26,550 bases of DNA from an uncultured Azospirillum sp. (GCF_946480385.1 NZ_CAMLJP010000090.1:1-26550); one strand, 5' to 3'. Shown: positions 6,952-14,409, counted from the first letter of the stretch. Notes: generated by a model from the letters alone, not told the origin. A program made the numbers and translations.

Positions 6952-7818
6952 ATGTCTGAGACCGGCTCCGACTATATCCTCACCGTTTCCTGCCCCGACA
7001 CCGTCGGCATCGTCTTCGCGGTGTCCGGCTTCCTGGCGGAGCGGAGCTGCAACATCATCGACAGCGCGCAGTTCGGCGACCGCATCTCCGGTCTGTTCTT
7101 CATGCGCGTCAGCTTCAACGGCAACCCTGCCGGCCCGACGAAGGAGCAGCTGGAAGCCGAATTCTCCGCCCAGGTGGCGGAGCGCTTCGGCATGACCTGG
7201 CAGATTCATGATGCCCGCCGCCGTCCGCGCGTGCTGATCATGGTGTCGAAGTTCGGCCATTGCCTGAACGACCTGCTGTACCGCTACCGCACCGGTTACC
7301 TGCCGATCGAAATCCCGGCCATCGTCTCCAACCACCGCGACTTCTACCAGCTGGCGGCGTGGCACAACATCCCGTTCCACCATCTGCCGGTCGGCCCCGA
7401 CAACAAGGCGCATCAGGAAGCCCGCCTGCTGGAGATCGTCGACGAGGAGAAGGTCGACCTCGTCGTGCTCGCCCGCTACATGCAGGTGCTGTCGGGGGCC
7501 TTGTGCGAGCGGATGGCCGGCCGGGTCATCAACATCCACCACAGCTTCCTGCCCAGCTTCAAGGGGGCCAAGCCCTACCATCAGGCCCATTCCCGCGGCG
7601 TGAAGCTGATCGGCGCCACCGCGCACTACGTCACCTCCAACCTCGACGAAGGCCCGATCATCGAGCAGGAGGCCGAGCGCGTCGACCATACGATGACGCC
7701 CGACGATCTTGTGGCCATCGGGCGTGACATCGAGAACATCGTGCTGGCCCGCGCCGTCCGCTATCACGTGGAGCACCGCGTGCTGCTGAACGGCAACAAG
7801 ACGGTGGTCTTCCGCTAA
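6952..7818 (+). CDS. purU: Formyltetrahydrofolate deformylase
   Basis: This encodes 288 residues, the usual PurU length. An N-terminal ACT domain (about 8-80, 'ILTVSCPDTVGIVFAVSGFLAERSCNIIDSAQF') is followed by a formyltransferase-fold catalytic domain (about 92-270). Motifs include 'MVSKFGHCLNDLLYR', 'IVSNHRD', 'HHLPV' and 'VINIHHSFLPSFKGAKPYHQA'. Asn194, His196 and Asp232 ('LDEGPII') are the likely catalytic triad. It hydrolyses 10-formyl-tetrahydrofolate to formate and tetrahydrofolate, balancing the C1 pool and giving formate to PurT. The ATG at 6952 has GGTGGA 6 nt upstream and matches the family start; a GTG at 6901 would add 17 residues. It converges with phyR, and a GC-rich hairpin lies over the junction. 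Confidence 0.96.
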   Translation: MSETGSDYILTVSCPDTVGIVFAVSGFLAERSCNIIDSAQFGDRISGLFFMRVSFNGNPAGPTKEQLEAEFSAQVAERFGMTWQIHDARRRPRVLIMVSKFGHCLNDLLYRYRTGYLPIEIPAIVSNHRDFYQLAAWHNIPFHHLPVGPDNKAHQEARLLEIVDEEKVDLVVLARYMQVLSGALCERMAGRVINIHHSFLPSFKGAKPYHQAHSRGVKLIGATAHYVTSNLDEGPIIEQEAERVDHTMTPDDLVAIGRDIENIVLARAVRYHVEHRVLLNGNKTVVFR

Positions 7819-7834
7819 TAAGGTCCGGTTCCGG

Positions 7835-7863
7835 CGGCGCCGCCCCTCAGTGGGGCTGCGCCG
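7835..7863. other. GC-rich hairpin at the convergent purU/phyR ends
   Basis: CGGCGC-CG-CCCC pairs with GGGG-CT-GCGCCG around TCAGT, with an internal 2x2 mismatch. It overlaps the phyR stop codon. It lacks T-runs on both strands, so it may act as a weak bidirectional 3' end or a roadblock rather than an intrinsic terminator. Confidence 0.4.
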
Positions 7864-8650
7864 TCTCGCGGGCGTCTTCCGGCTGGGGCATGAACACCGC
7901 GCGGGTGATCGCCTGTTCGATCTGGTCGCGGGTGAAGGGCTTCGGGATGACCGGGCCCAGATGCTCCAGCCCATGCTTGGCCAGATCGTCCGGGAAGGCG
8001 GTGACGAAGATCACCGGCAGGAACCGGCGGGCCCGCAACTCGCGCGCCACCTCCAGCCCGTTGTCGCCGTCGGCCAGCCGGATGTCCATCAGGGCCAGCG
8101 TCGGCCGGTGTTCCGCCGCCAGCGACAGCGCCTCGTCCATCGTCGCCGCGTTGCCGCAGACGATGTGGCCCATGCCGCGCACCGTTTCCGCCAGATCGAA
8201 AGCGATGATGGCATCATCCTCGACGATCAGGATGGTGGCGGTCAGCCGGGCGCGGACACGCTCGCGGGCGTGGTTCAGCCGCTCCATCGCGTCTTCCGGG
8301 GCAATGCCCAGGACAGCCGCGGCGTCGCCGACCGGCAGATCTTCCAGATTGACCAGCAGGTAGAGCCGGCGGTCGGTCTCCTCCAGCGTCATCAGCGCCG
8401 ATTCGACCGGATGGTAGGGCGCCACCGCAGGGGGGGCGCCTTCCTCGTCCTGCAACTCGTTCAGATGGCGATAGAGCGTGCCGCGTGACAGGTCGCCGCC
8501 CCGGCCGGTTTCAGCCTCGTCCGCCTCCAGATACCATTCCAGAGTGCGGGTCACCAAGGCGTCCCCCCGCCCGTTCGTCCCGGTCAGCGCGCGGGCATAG
8601 CGGCGCAGGTAGGGCAAATGCTGCATGAAGTGACCGGTGTACTGCTCCAT
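7847..8650 (-). CDS. phyR: PhyR-type general stress response regulator
   Basis: This encodes 267 residues, the normal PhyR length. Residues 1 to about 130 form a sigma-factor-like (EcfG-like) domain: 'HFMQHLPYLRRYARALTG' resembles region 2 and 'DLPVGDAAAVLGIAPEDAMERLNHARERVRARL' resembles the region 4 helix-turn-helix. Residues about 138-250 are a receiver with Glu144/Asp145/Asp146, phospho-acceptor Asp189 ('LALMDIRLADGDNG'), Thr217 and Lys237. In the known mechanism, phosphorylated PhyR binds the anti-sigma factor NepR by mimicking sigma and releases EcfG. The ATG at 8650 has GGGGAGAGAG directly upstream; the longer open frame upstream is not PhyR-like. No nepR or ecfG is adjacent, although these commonly neighbour phyR. 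Confidence 0.95.
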   Translation of the reverse strand: MEQYTGHFMQHLPYLRRYARALTGTNGRGDALVTRTLEWYLEADEAETGRGGDLSRGTLYRHLNELQDEEGAPPAVAPYHPVESALMTLEETDRRLYLLVNLEDLPVGDAAAVLGIAPEDAMERLNHARERVRARLTATILIVEDDAIIAFDLAETVRGMGHIVCGNAATMDEALSLAAEHRPTLALMDIRLADGDNGLEVARELRARRFLPVIFVTAFPDDLAKHGLEHLGPVIPKPFTRDQIEQAITRAVFMPQPEDARETAQPH

Positions 8651-9060
8651 CTCTCTCCCCGTGCCTTTCTGCGGCGCGTGTTCCTGGCATCCACCCGACA
8701 TGCCGCTCCGGGTACCCGGATGCGGCCGGTGCAACCCGATCCTTCCGGGCCGCCTCCTTCCGGGCTTAGGTGTTCGGCGGCGAATCCCGGTGACGAATTC
8801 CGGCAGTCGGTTCCCGCCGAAGATCGCGACGACATCGACGCTGCTTCCACAGCAGACTGACGCATCGCGACCTGCAACGGTCAAATTCATATGGCGCAGT
8901 CCACGGCCTAACGGGAGTGAACCCGAAAGATTTATTCGAGATACCTGCAAAGGATTACTCAGTATGCATGGTATGCAACAGGGCATGACAGGGGCGGGCG
9001 GGGCCGGCCGGCGGTCTATGACCCCCGCCGCATAGGGGGTTGCGGAGGGGAAGATTTAAC
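8651..9060. other. phyR upstream region, no gene seen
   Basis: This is the first part of a 927-nt gap between phyR and the gene at 9578. I checked both strands for a NepR-like short frame and found none. A 23-codon frame (8964-9035, MHGMQQGMTG...) has a weak AAGGA site and no support. ACCCCC (9021-9026) and GGGGGT (9035-9040) can pair around an 8-nt loop. No clear phyR promoter could be assigned on the minus strand: the GGAAC words present there lack a correctly spaced GTT. Confidence 0.5.
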
Positions 9061-9079
9061 CGTTCCGAAAGACTTATCG

Positions 9080-9180
9080 ACCTACTCTGATATCGCCCTC
9101 CGGCATCTGCCGTACGAGGGCGAGGCGAGTGTTCCCGATCCTCGAACGCGCCGGCCACCCCCAGGCCGGCGCGTTTTTCT
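9080..9180 (+). ncRNA. Candidate small RNA with two stacked hairpins
   Basis: No coding frame fits, yet a near-perfect terminator ends a plus-strand transcript here. Just upstream, CGCCCTC (9094-9100) and GAGGGCG (9116-9122) enclose CGGCATCTGCCG, which gives a 7+4 bp hairpin with a TAC bulge. A 22-nt single-stranded linker and then the terminator hairpin follow. Two hairpins followed by a U-run is the usual shape of a bacterial small RNA. The 5' end is a guess: no good promoter was found. Confidence 0.35.
9145..9180 (+). terminator. Very strong intrinsic terminator
   Basis: AACGCGCCGGCC (9145-9156) and GGCCGGCGCGTT (9164-9175) form a perfect 12-bp stem with a 7-nt loop, followed by TTTTTCTTT. 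It is on the plus strand only. No protein gene lies directly upstream on that strand. Confidence 0.92.
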
Positions 9181-9242
9181 TTCTGCGCATCGTGACTGTT
9201 GGTTCCACGGTCCGGAGGCTAAAAAACCAAGCGCACCGTTCG

Positions 9243-9267
9243 GGAACCAACCGGCAGGAGCCGTGTT
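9243..9267 (+). promoter_or_regulatory. EcfG-like (general stress sigma) promoter
   Basis: GGAAC (9243-9247), 17 bp and GTT (9265-9267) match the GGAAC-N16/17-(C)GTT pattern known for alphaproteobacterial EcfG promoters, with T instead of C before GTT. Initiation would fall near 9275. The next protein start is 300 nt away and a terminator lies at 9312-9366, so the likely product is a short RNA. GGAACCAAC also forms one arm of an inverted repeat with GTTGGTTCC at 9198-9206. Confidence 0.5.
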
Positions 9268-9274
9268 GGAACCG

Positions 9275-9366
9275 CCAATGGTGTGATTCCTCCCTGAACC
9301 GCCAGTCCTAATCGCCGCCGGGCGCCGCCGCGACATCATGCGGACGGGCGCCGGCGGCGAATTTTT
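9275..9366 (+). ncRNA. Candidate stress-induced small RNA with anti-SD motif
   Basis: This runs from the predicted start of the EcfG-like promoter to a strong terminator, about 92 nt. It carries ATTCCTCCCTG at 9286-9296, whose CCUCCC core is complementary to Shine-Dalgarno sequences. Such C-rich motifs are known in alphaproteobacterial small RNAs that block translation. The same 11 nt occurs before the terminator at 1206. Flanking GGAA/TTCC could hold part of the motif in a weak stem. Location beside phyR and the promoter type suggest control by the general stress response; this is inference. Confidence 0.45.
9312..9366 (+). terminator. Long intrinsic terminator
   Basis: TCGCCGCCGG-G-CGCC (9312-9326) pairs with GGCG-CCGGCGGCGA (9347-9360) with one bulged G. 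An inner CCGC/GCGG stem and then ATTTTTA follow. It is on the plus strand. Confidence 0.85.
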
Positions 9367-9577
9367 ATCTGGGTGGATAATGGCCATGTCACCGCTTTCA
9401 TTTCGTCAATTGGTGACTTTCACAACCCGACGCTTGCAACCCGTTTAATCCAACGTTAAGGACATCGGCACACGGTTGGGGTTGGGCGTCTCGGGACGCA
9501 CCGTCCGTGTGACAGGCCGGCCGGATCGTGCCGGCCGCTGGGTCGCGTGGGCTGCCGCATCGGGTCCGGGTTTGTGC

Positions 9578-10111
9578 ATGGAAGACCAAGAGTTGGATCG
9601 GTCCCTGATGGATGGCATTCCGCCGGATGAGCTGGCCGATTTCGTCCGGTGGCGGGAACGCGTGCGCGGCACGAACATTTCCGAGAAGACGCTGCTGGCG
9701 ACCGACTATCTCAATCACTTCAACGAAATCGTGATGCTGATCGAGATGATCCCGGACATGCCGGACATGCTGGAGGAATGCCGCATCTGGCAGCCCAAGA
9801 GCTATGCCGAGCATTTCCGCGACAGCGGCTTTTCCGACAAGGAACTGGCGATCGAGGCCTACGGCCATGTGCCGTCGAAATTCCTCCGCCCCTTCGAGGA
9901 CACCATCGCCCAGGCCCATCAGGTGATCGCCCACACGCTGGAGCGGATCGGCACCGACATCGACAGCGGCGATCCCGACAAGCTGCGGATGGATTGCCAA
10001 GCCTCCGTCGCGATGATCCACCGCATCATCCAGATCGCCAACGGGATCATCCACGGCACAGCCCATGTGATGGAGCAGGGCGAGATCGACATTTATCTGC
10101 AGAACGGCTGA
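9578..10111 (+). CDS. Conserved-looking acidic protein of unknown function
   Basis: This encodes 177 residues beginning MEDQELDRSLMDGIPPDELA. The upstream part of the frame (from 9476) is Arg/Gly-rich and not protein-like, so the ATG at 9578 is preferred, although its ribosome site is weak. The product is soluble, acidic and mostly helical: 'YLNHFNEIVMLIEMIPDMPDMLEECRIWQPKSYAEHF', then 'KFLRPFEDTIAQAHQVIAHTLERI' and a C-terminal helix with 'IIQIANGIIHGTAHVMEQGEIDIYLQNG'. There is no signal peptide, membrane segment or known motif. Codon use matches its neighbours. It lies downstream of the stress-type promoter and terminators near phyR, so a link to stress signalling is possible but unproven. 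Confidence 0.8.
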   Translation: MEDQELDRSLMDGIPPDELADFVRWRERVRGTNISEKTLLATDYLNHFNEIVMLIEMIPDMPDMLEECRIWQPKSYAEHFRDSGFSDKELAIEAYGHVPSKFLRPFEDTIAQAHQVIAHTLERIGTDIDSGDPDKLRMDCQASVAMIHRIIQIANGIIHGTAHVMEQGEIDIYLQNG

Positions 10112-10299
10112 AGGTTGGTACGTCGACCCGTACTTTCGGCCCGAATCATGCGTCTTACCAACGAAAAACAGGCATTTTCAGTCACTTGCCCCGGCACGAA
10201 TGGCGATTGATGGTGCACCCACCATTCGTTCGTTGCATGGCTCACTTGCGCCCCCTGGCACTATAGTCGGAGCATAAAAGATAAGACGGAGGCGTGTTC

Positions 10300-10338
10300 A
10301 TGCGTCCTCTGCGGGGGGAGATGGAGCATTGCCCATGA
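10300..10338 (+). promoter_or_regulatory. Possible 12-codon leader ORF before the CoA ligase
   Basis: An ATG at 10300 has GGAGG 7 nt upstream, the best ribosome site in this gap. It encodes MRPLRGEMEHCP and stops at 10336-10338. Its stop overlaps an ATG at 10335 (ATGA), which is in frame with the CoA ligase. This could be a leader peptide coupling translation into an N-terminally extended ligase. The rest of the 10112-10466 gap holds only a TATAGT (10262-10267) without a good -35 and two small hairpins. Confidence 0.35.
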
Positions 10339-10466
10339 AGGGATGCGCATTCGCGCCGGCCGATGGTATGGCCGTGTCTGAACCGCGCGTGTGGCGGCCG
10401 GTTCCGCCCACCGATCACGCCGGCCCCATCCTCCCCGTCAGCCAATGGGGGGAGGCAGCACCGCGC

Positions 10467-12101
10467 ATGACGCCATCCGGACATCTGGACAGCTTCACCC
10501 GTGACCGGCTGCCGGCGCCGGCACAACGCCCCGACCTGATTCTCGAACGCCCCGAACTCCAATACCCGCAGCGCCTGAACGCCGCCTCTGCCCTGGTCGA
10601 CGGCTGGCGCGAGCGCGGCTGGGACGGGCGTCCCTGCCTGATCGGCGGTGATGGCGAGGTGTGGAGCTATGGCCGGATGCGCGACACGGTCGACCGCATC
10701 GCCCGTGTCCTGACCGAGGATTACGGGCTGGTCCCCGGCAACCGCGTCCTGCTGCGCGGCCCCAACACGCCGATGCTGGCCGCCTGCTGGCTGGCGGTCA
10801 TCAAGGCCGGCGGCGTACTGGTGCCGACGATGCCGCTGCTGCGCGCGCCGGAACTGGCCGACGTGCTGAAGCGTGCCGCCATCGACATGGCGCTGTGCGA
10901 CACCCATTACCTCGACGATCTGGAAGAGGCGGCGCTGCCGTCGCTGCGCATTGTCGGCTTCCGCGACGGCGAGTTGGAGCACCGCATCGCCACCAAGCCG
11001 GCCGGGTTCGAGGCCGCCGACACGGCGCAGGACGACGTGGCGCTGATCGCCTTTACCTCCGGCACCACCGGAACGCCGAAGGCGGCCGCCCATTTCCACC
11101 GCCATCTGCTGGCGATTTCCGATCTGTCGCCGCGCTCGGTGCTGGGGACCACGGCCGAGGACGTGTTCTGCGGTTCGCCGACGCTGGCCTTCGCCTATGG
11201 GCTGGGCGGGCTGCTGCTGTTCCCGCTGCGCATCGGCGCGTCCGTCATCCTGCTGGAGCGCGGGACCGCCGACCGGCTGCTGGAGGCCGCCACCCGTCAC
11301 CAGGCGACGGTGATGTTCACCGTCCCCACCGTCTATCGCGGCATGATCGGCCGCATGGCCGCCGACCCTGCGCTGGCGAAGGGGCTGTCCTCGCTACGCC
11401 TCTGTGTCTCCGCCGGGGAGCCGCTGCCGCAGCAGACCTTCGAGGGCTGGCGCGACGCCACCGGGCTGCAGATCCTCGACAGCCTGGGCACCACCGAGCT
11501 GCTGAACGCCGTGCTGCATGCCGTCCCTGGCGACGTCCGGCCGGGCTCCACCGGCAAGCCGGTGCCGGGCTACGAGGCGATGGTGGTCGACGAGCAGTTC
11601 CGTCAGGTTCCCCCCGGTCAGGTCGGACGGCTCGCGGTGCGCGGCGCGACTGGCTGCCTCTATCTCGACGATCCGCGCCAGGAAAGCTATGTCCAGCAGG
11701 GCTGGAACCTGACCGGCGATGCCTTCCACGTCGATGAGGACGGCTTCTTCTGGTATCACGCCCGCACCGACGACCTGATCGTTTCGGCCGGCTACAAGAT
11801 CTCCGGCCTGGAGGTCGAGAACATCCTGCTGAGCCACGAGGCGGTGCAGGAATGCGCGGTGATCGCCGCCCCCGATCCCGTGCGCGGCACCATCCCCAAG
11901 GCCTTCGTCGTGCTGCGCGACGACATCCGCCCTGACGAGCGTCTGGCGGAGGAGCTGCAGAGCTTCGTCAAGGAGCACATCGCGCCCTACAAGTACCCCC
12001 GCGCGGTGGAATTCCTCGACGCGCTGCCGCGGACGGAGACCGGCAAGGTCCAGCGCTTCAAGCTGCGCCGCCGGGCGTGGCAGCCGGACGAGGAGGAGTA
12101 G
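10467..12101 (+). CDS. Aryl-CoA ligase (benzoate / 2-aminobenzoate-CoA ligase type)
   Basis: This encodes 544 residues from the ATG at 10467, preceded by GGGGGGAGG with 11-nt spacing. The start 'MTPSGHLDSFTRDRLP...LQYPQRLNAA' matches the usual N-terminus of 2-aminobenzoate-CoA ligases. ANL motifs are the P-loop 'FTSGTTGTPK' (about 196-205), 'DSLGTTEL', 'LTGD', the hinge region around 'YKISGLEVENIL' and the C-terminal adenylation lysine Lys527 in 'PRTETGKVQRFKLR'. It activates an aromatic carboxylate to its AMP ester and then the CoA thioester in the cytosol. No aromatic-degradation genes flank it, so the substrate is uncertain. An in-frame ATG at 10335, overlapping a leader ORF stop, would add 44 Pro-rich residues. 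Confidence 0.9.
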   Translation: MTPSGHLDSFTRDRLPAPAQRPDLILERPELQYPQRLNAASALVDGWRERGWDGRPCLIGGDGEVWSYGRMRDTVDRIARVLTEDYGLVPGNRVLLRGPNTPMLAACWLAVIKAGGVLVPTMPLLRAPELADVLKRAAIDMALCDTHYLDDLEEAALPSLRIVGFRDGELEHRIATKPAGFEAADTAQDDVALIAFTSGTTGTPKAAAHFHRHLLAISDLSPRSVLGTTAEDVFCGSPTLAFAYGLGGLLLFPLRIGASVILLERGTADRLLEAATRHQATVMFTVPTVYRGMIGRMAADPALAKGLSSLRLCVSAGEPLPQQTFEGWRDATGLQILDSLGTTELLNAVLHAVPGDVRPGSTGKPVPGYEAMVVDEQFRQVPPGQVGRLAVRGATGCLYLDDPRQESYVQQGWNLTGDAFHVDEDGFFWYHARTDDLIVSAGYKISGLEVENILLSHEAVQECAVIAAPDPVRGTIPKAFVVLRDDIRPDERLAEELQSFVKEHIAPYKYPRAVEFLDALPRTETGKVQRFKLRRRAWQPDEEE

Positions 12102-12109
12102 GCGGCCTT

Positions 12110-12973
12110 TTACCGGGGAAAGCCGGCGAAGCGGGTCAGGCGGATGTTGCGCGCCTCCAGCAGGGCGGCGAATTCCGGGCTGCGCAGATAGTCGTATTCG
12201 GCGCGACGCGGCTCGACCAGCGTGTCGACGCGGCGCAGTTCCTCGTCGGGCAGGCCGGGGTGGACCATCACCAGGCTCCGGCCGCCGATCCCGTCCAGGA
12301 AGCGCGGCATCAGCTCGGCAAAGGGACGGCTGCCGGCGAAGTCGTAGACACCGGCGAAACGGTCGTTGGCAGGAATGCCGCCCGCCCGCACCATGCGCCC
12401 AAGTCCGCCGCCCAGCCCGCCGATCAGCAAGGTCTTCGGCACCGCCACGCCCCGGCGCAGCACCGTCGCCACCGGCTCCGCGCACAGGCGGACATAGGCG
12501 CCGGGCAGTGCGGCCAGTGCCTCCACCACCGCGTCGCGCACGCCGGGCAGCTGGTGGATGTGCTGGTGGCCGTCGACATAGTCGGGCGACGCGCCCCAGG
12601 CGTCGGTGAAGGCGGCGATCTGGCGCGACAGTTCGTCCCGGATCTCGGCCCGCGCCACTGGTGACGCCAGTTTCCCACGATAGGCCCAGCCCATCAGCCG
12701 CCCCAGCGGCGGCAGCCGGCCATCCGGCGCCAGCGTCGGCATGGGCCCCAGCGGCGGCTGGTCGGTCAGGGTGAAATGCAGCCCGACATCGGCCTTGCCC
12801 TTCAACTCGCGCAGTGCGGCGGCCCCGCTGCGCCAATGCGGGCAGAGGCTCATGACCGACGTCGCGGTCAGCCGTCCCTGGTCGATCAGGTCGCGGATGG
12901 CGGCGTTGACGCCGGGCGCCAGACCATAATCGTCGGCGCAGAGCAGGAGCGGGGTGGGCGCGGTATCGGGCAT
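12110..12973 (-). CDS. YdjC/ChbG/HpnK-family carbohydrate deacetylase-like protein
   Basis: This encodes 287 residues. Family landmarks are 'LLLCADDYGLAPGVNAAI' with Asp14-Asp15, 'ADVGLHFTLTD' with His66, 'DYVDGHQHIHQLPGV' with Asp134, His136, His138 and His140, and a late 'VMVHPGLPDEELR'. These form the metal-centred active site of the YdjC fold. ChbG removes an acetyl group from chitooligosaccharides, and HpnK-annotated relatives occur near hopanoid genes; neither context is present, so the substrate is unknown. The protein is cytosolic with no signal peptide. It converges with the CoA ligase, whose stop is 8 nt away. It lies 72 nt downstream of the EamA transporter gene on the same strand, so co-transcription is possible. 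Confidence 0.9.
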   Translation of the reverse strand: MPDTAPTPLLLCADDYGLAPGVNAAIRDLIDQGRLTATSVMSLCPHWRSGAAALRELKGKADVGLHFTLTDQPPLGPMPTLAPDGRLPPLGRLMGWAYRGKLASPVARAEIRDELSRQIAAFTDAWGASPDYVDGHQHIHQLPGVRDAVVEALAALPGAYVRLCAEPVATVLRRGVAVPKTLLIGGLGGGLGRMVRAGGIPANDRFAGVYDFAGSRPFAELMPRFLDGIGGRSLVMVHPGLPDEELRRVDTLVEPRRAEYDYLRSPEFAALLEARNIRLTRFAGFPR

Positions 12974-13045
12974 GACCGGACGGAAGCAGGGTACGGGAGT
13001 CCGGCCAAGATGGGCGGGCGGGCGGCCCCGATCAAGCGATACCCA

Positions 13046-14008
13046 TCAGGCCGCTTCGGCTGCCGGCTCCGCCGCCGGCTTGCGGGCTTGCAGGGTGGCC
13101 AGCATCACGCCGGGCAGCACCAGCGCCACCCCCATCAGGTGAAAGCCCTGCAGCGGCTCGGCCAGCAGAACCCAGGAGGCGAGCGCCGCCCACAGCGGCG
13201 AGACGTACAGCGCGGTGGAGGCACGCGCGGCGCCCATCATCGCAATGGTCTTCTGATAAGCCAGCAGAGCCAGGACCGAGGCGAACAGCGCCACCGCGAC
13301 GATCGACAGGATGGTGGAGACGGAGAAGGGCACCGGCCGCACCGCCACAGTCTCCCATGCATAGAAGGGAGCCAGCACCAGCACCCCGGCGAAGGCATTG
13401 GCGGCAAAGGCGGTGACCACCGGCAGAGGTGTGCCCGATTGCCGCAGCAGGATGGTGTAGATCGACCAGGACACCGCCCCGGTCAGCACCAGCAGGTCGC
13501 CGCTGTTGAAGGACAGGTGCCGCAGGGCGTCCAGATCGCCGCGGGTCAGGATCACCAGCACGCCGGCCATCGCCAGCAGGATGCCCAGCACCTGCCGCGG
13601 CCGGATCGCGTCGCCCAGCCAGACGGCGGCCAGTGCCAGGATCATCGCCGGGCTGGTGGCATAGATCAGGCTGGCATTGGTGGCGCTGGTCCGCTCCAGC
13701 CCATAATAGACGATGGCACCTGAAATCCCCTGACCCAGCACGCCCAGCAGCAGATAGCGCCGCCATTGCCGCTTCAACTGAACCCGGTGGGTCAGCAGTC
13801 CCGGCAGGGCGAAGGGCAGCACGATCAGAAAGGCGATCAGCCAGCGCCAGAAGGCCAGCCCGATCGGCGGCACCACATGCGCCACCGCCCGCCCGACCAC
13901 CGGGTTGGAGGCCAGCAGGGCCGAGCCGACGATGTAGAGGCCATAGGCGGCCAATGGGCCGGCCAGCGGGCCGGAACGCAGGAAAGACGGCAGGAGCGGA
14001 AGCGACAT
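13046..14008 (-). CDS. EamA/DMT-superfamily 10-TM transporter
   Basis: This encodes 320 residues from the ATG at 14008; a TTG at 14050 would add 14 residues but lacks support. About ten hydrophobic helices form two EamA repeats, for example 'AYGLYIVGSALLASNPVVGRAVAHVVPPIGLAFWRWLIAFLIVLPF' and 'GDLLVLTGAVSWSIYTILLRQ'. The loop 'YYGLERTSATNASLIYATSPAMILALAAVWLGD' is the typical end of repeat one, and 'ASTALYVSPLWAALASWVLLAEPLQGFHLMGVALVLPGVML' ends repeat two. Such inner-membrane proteins usually export amino acids or other metabolites; the substrate cannot be read from sequence. The C-terminus is a short Ala/Glu/Lys tail. The upstream gap to dppA is shared and divergent. Confidence 0.92.
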   Translation of the reverse strand: MSLPLLPSFLRSGPLAGPLAAYGLYIVGSALLASNPVVGRAVAHVVPPIGLAFWRWLIAFLIVLPFALPGLLTHRVQLKRQWRRYLLLGVLGQGISGAIVYYGLERTSATNASLIYATSPAMILALAAVWLGDAIRPRQVLGILLAMAGVLVILTRGDLDALRHLSFNSGDLLVLTGAVSWSIYTILLRQSGTPLPVVTAFAANAFAGVLVLAPFYAWETVAVRPVPFSVSTILSIVAVALFASVLALLAYQKTIAMMGAARASTALYVSPLWAALASWVLLAEPLQGFHLMGVALVLPGVMLATLQARKPAAEPAAEAA

Positions 14009-14310
14009 CGCCGGACCGGTATCCGAAAAGGGGTTCCATGACAGGTGCAACCGAGCCTAGCATGAGGGGCGATGGCGCTCTTCACGGCGGCTGTGCATGG
14101 CAGCCGTCCGACTCCCGTCGGCTGCGGGCATTGCCGGAATGGTCCACCCGGATAACCTGAGTCGCAACGGAAGGAAGCTGTCGATTCGGTTAACCGGATG
14201 GTTGGCTTTGCAACTGTTTCGTTTTTGGGGGCGAAAATGTGTCCATACGGACGTATTGGCGCCCAAAAATATGCTCTGCGCCACGGTATAGCCACGTATG
14301 CATGTTGGCG

Positions 14311-14339
14311 TTGACAGGCGCCTTTGGCACGCGCCAAAT
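14311..14339 (+). promoter_or_regulatory. Putative dppA promoter with dyad
   Basis: TTGACA (14311-14316) is a perfect -35 box. Seventeen bp later lies CCAAAT, a poor -10. The spacer and -10 are covered by the palindrome TTTGGCACGCGCCAAA (14323-14338). Related GGCGCC/TTGG words recur upstream (TTGGCGCCCAA near 14260). A repressor or activator site for the dipeptide operon is plausible. The rest of the 14009-14310 gap shows no gene. Confidence 0.45.
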
Positions 14340-14409
14340 GGCGACGCTATTTCCAAAAGCGTTCTGGCAAATTTCCGTACGCTCCAACCGGAATCGGGAG
14401 GCAAGACGA

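Noticed and set aside
8790..8814. GGAAC word upstream of phyR on the minus strand as an EcfG promoter
   Set aside because: The nearest GTC/GTT-like element is only 14 bp away, outside the 16-17 bp needed.
8964..9035. 23-codon frame (MHGMQQGMTGAGG...) divergent to phyR, considered as nepR
   Set aside because: It is too short, lacks the conserved NepR helix and has a poor ribosome site.
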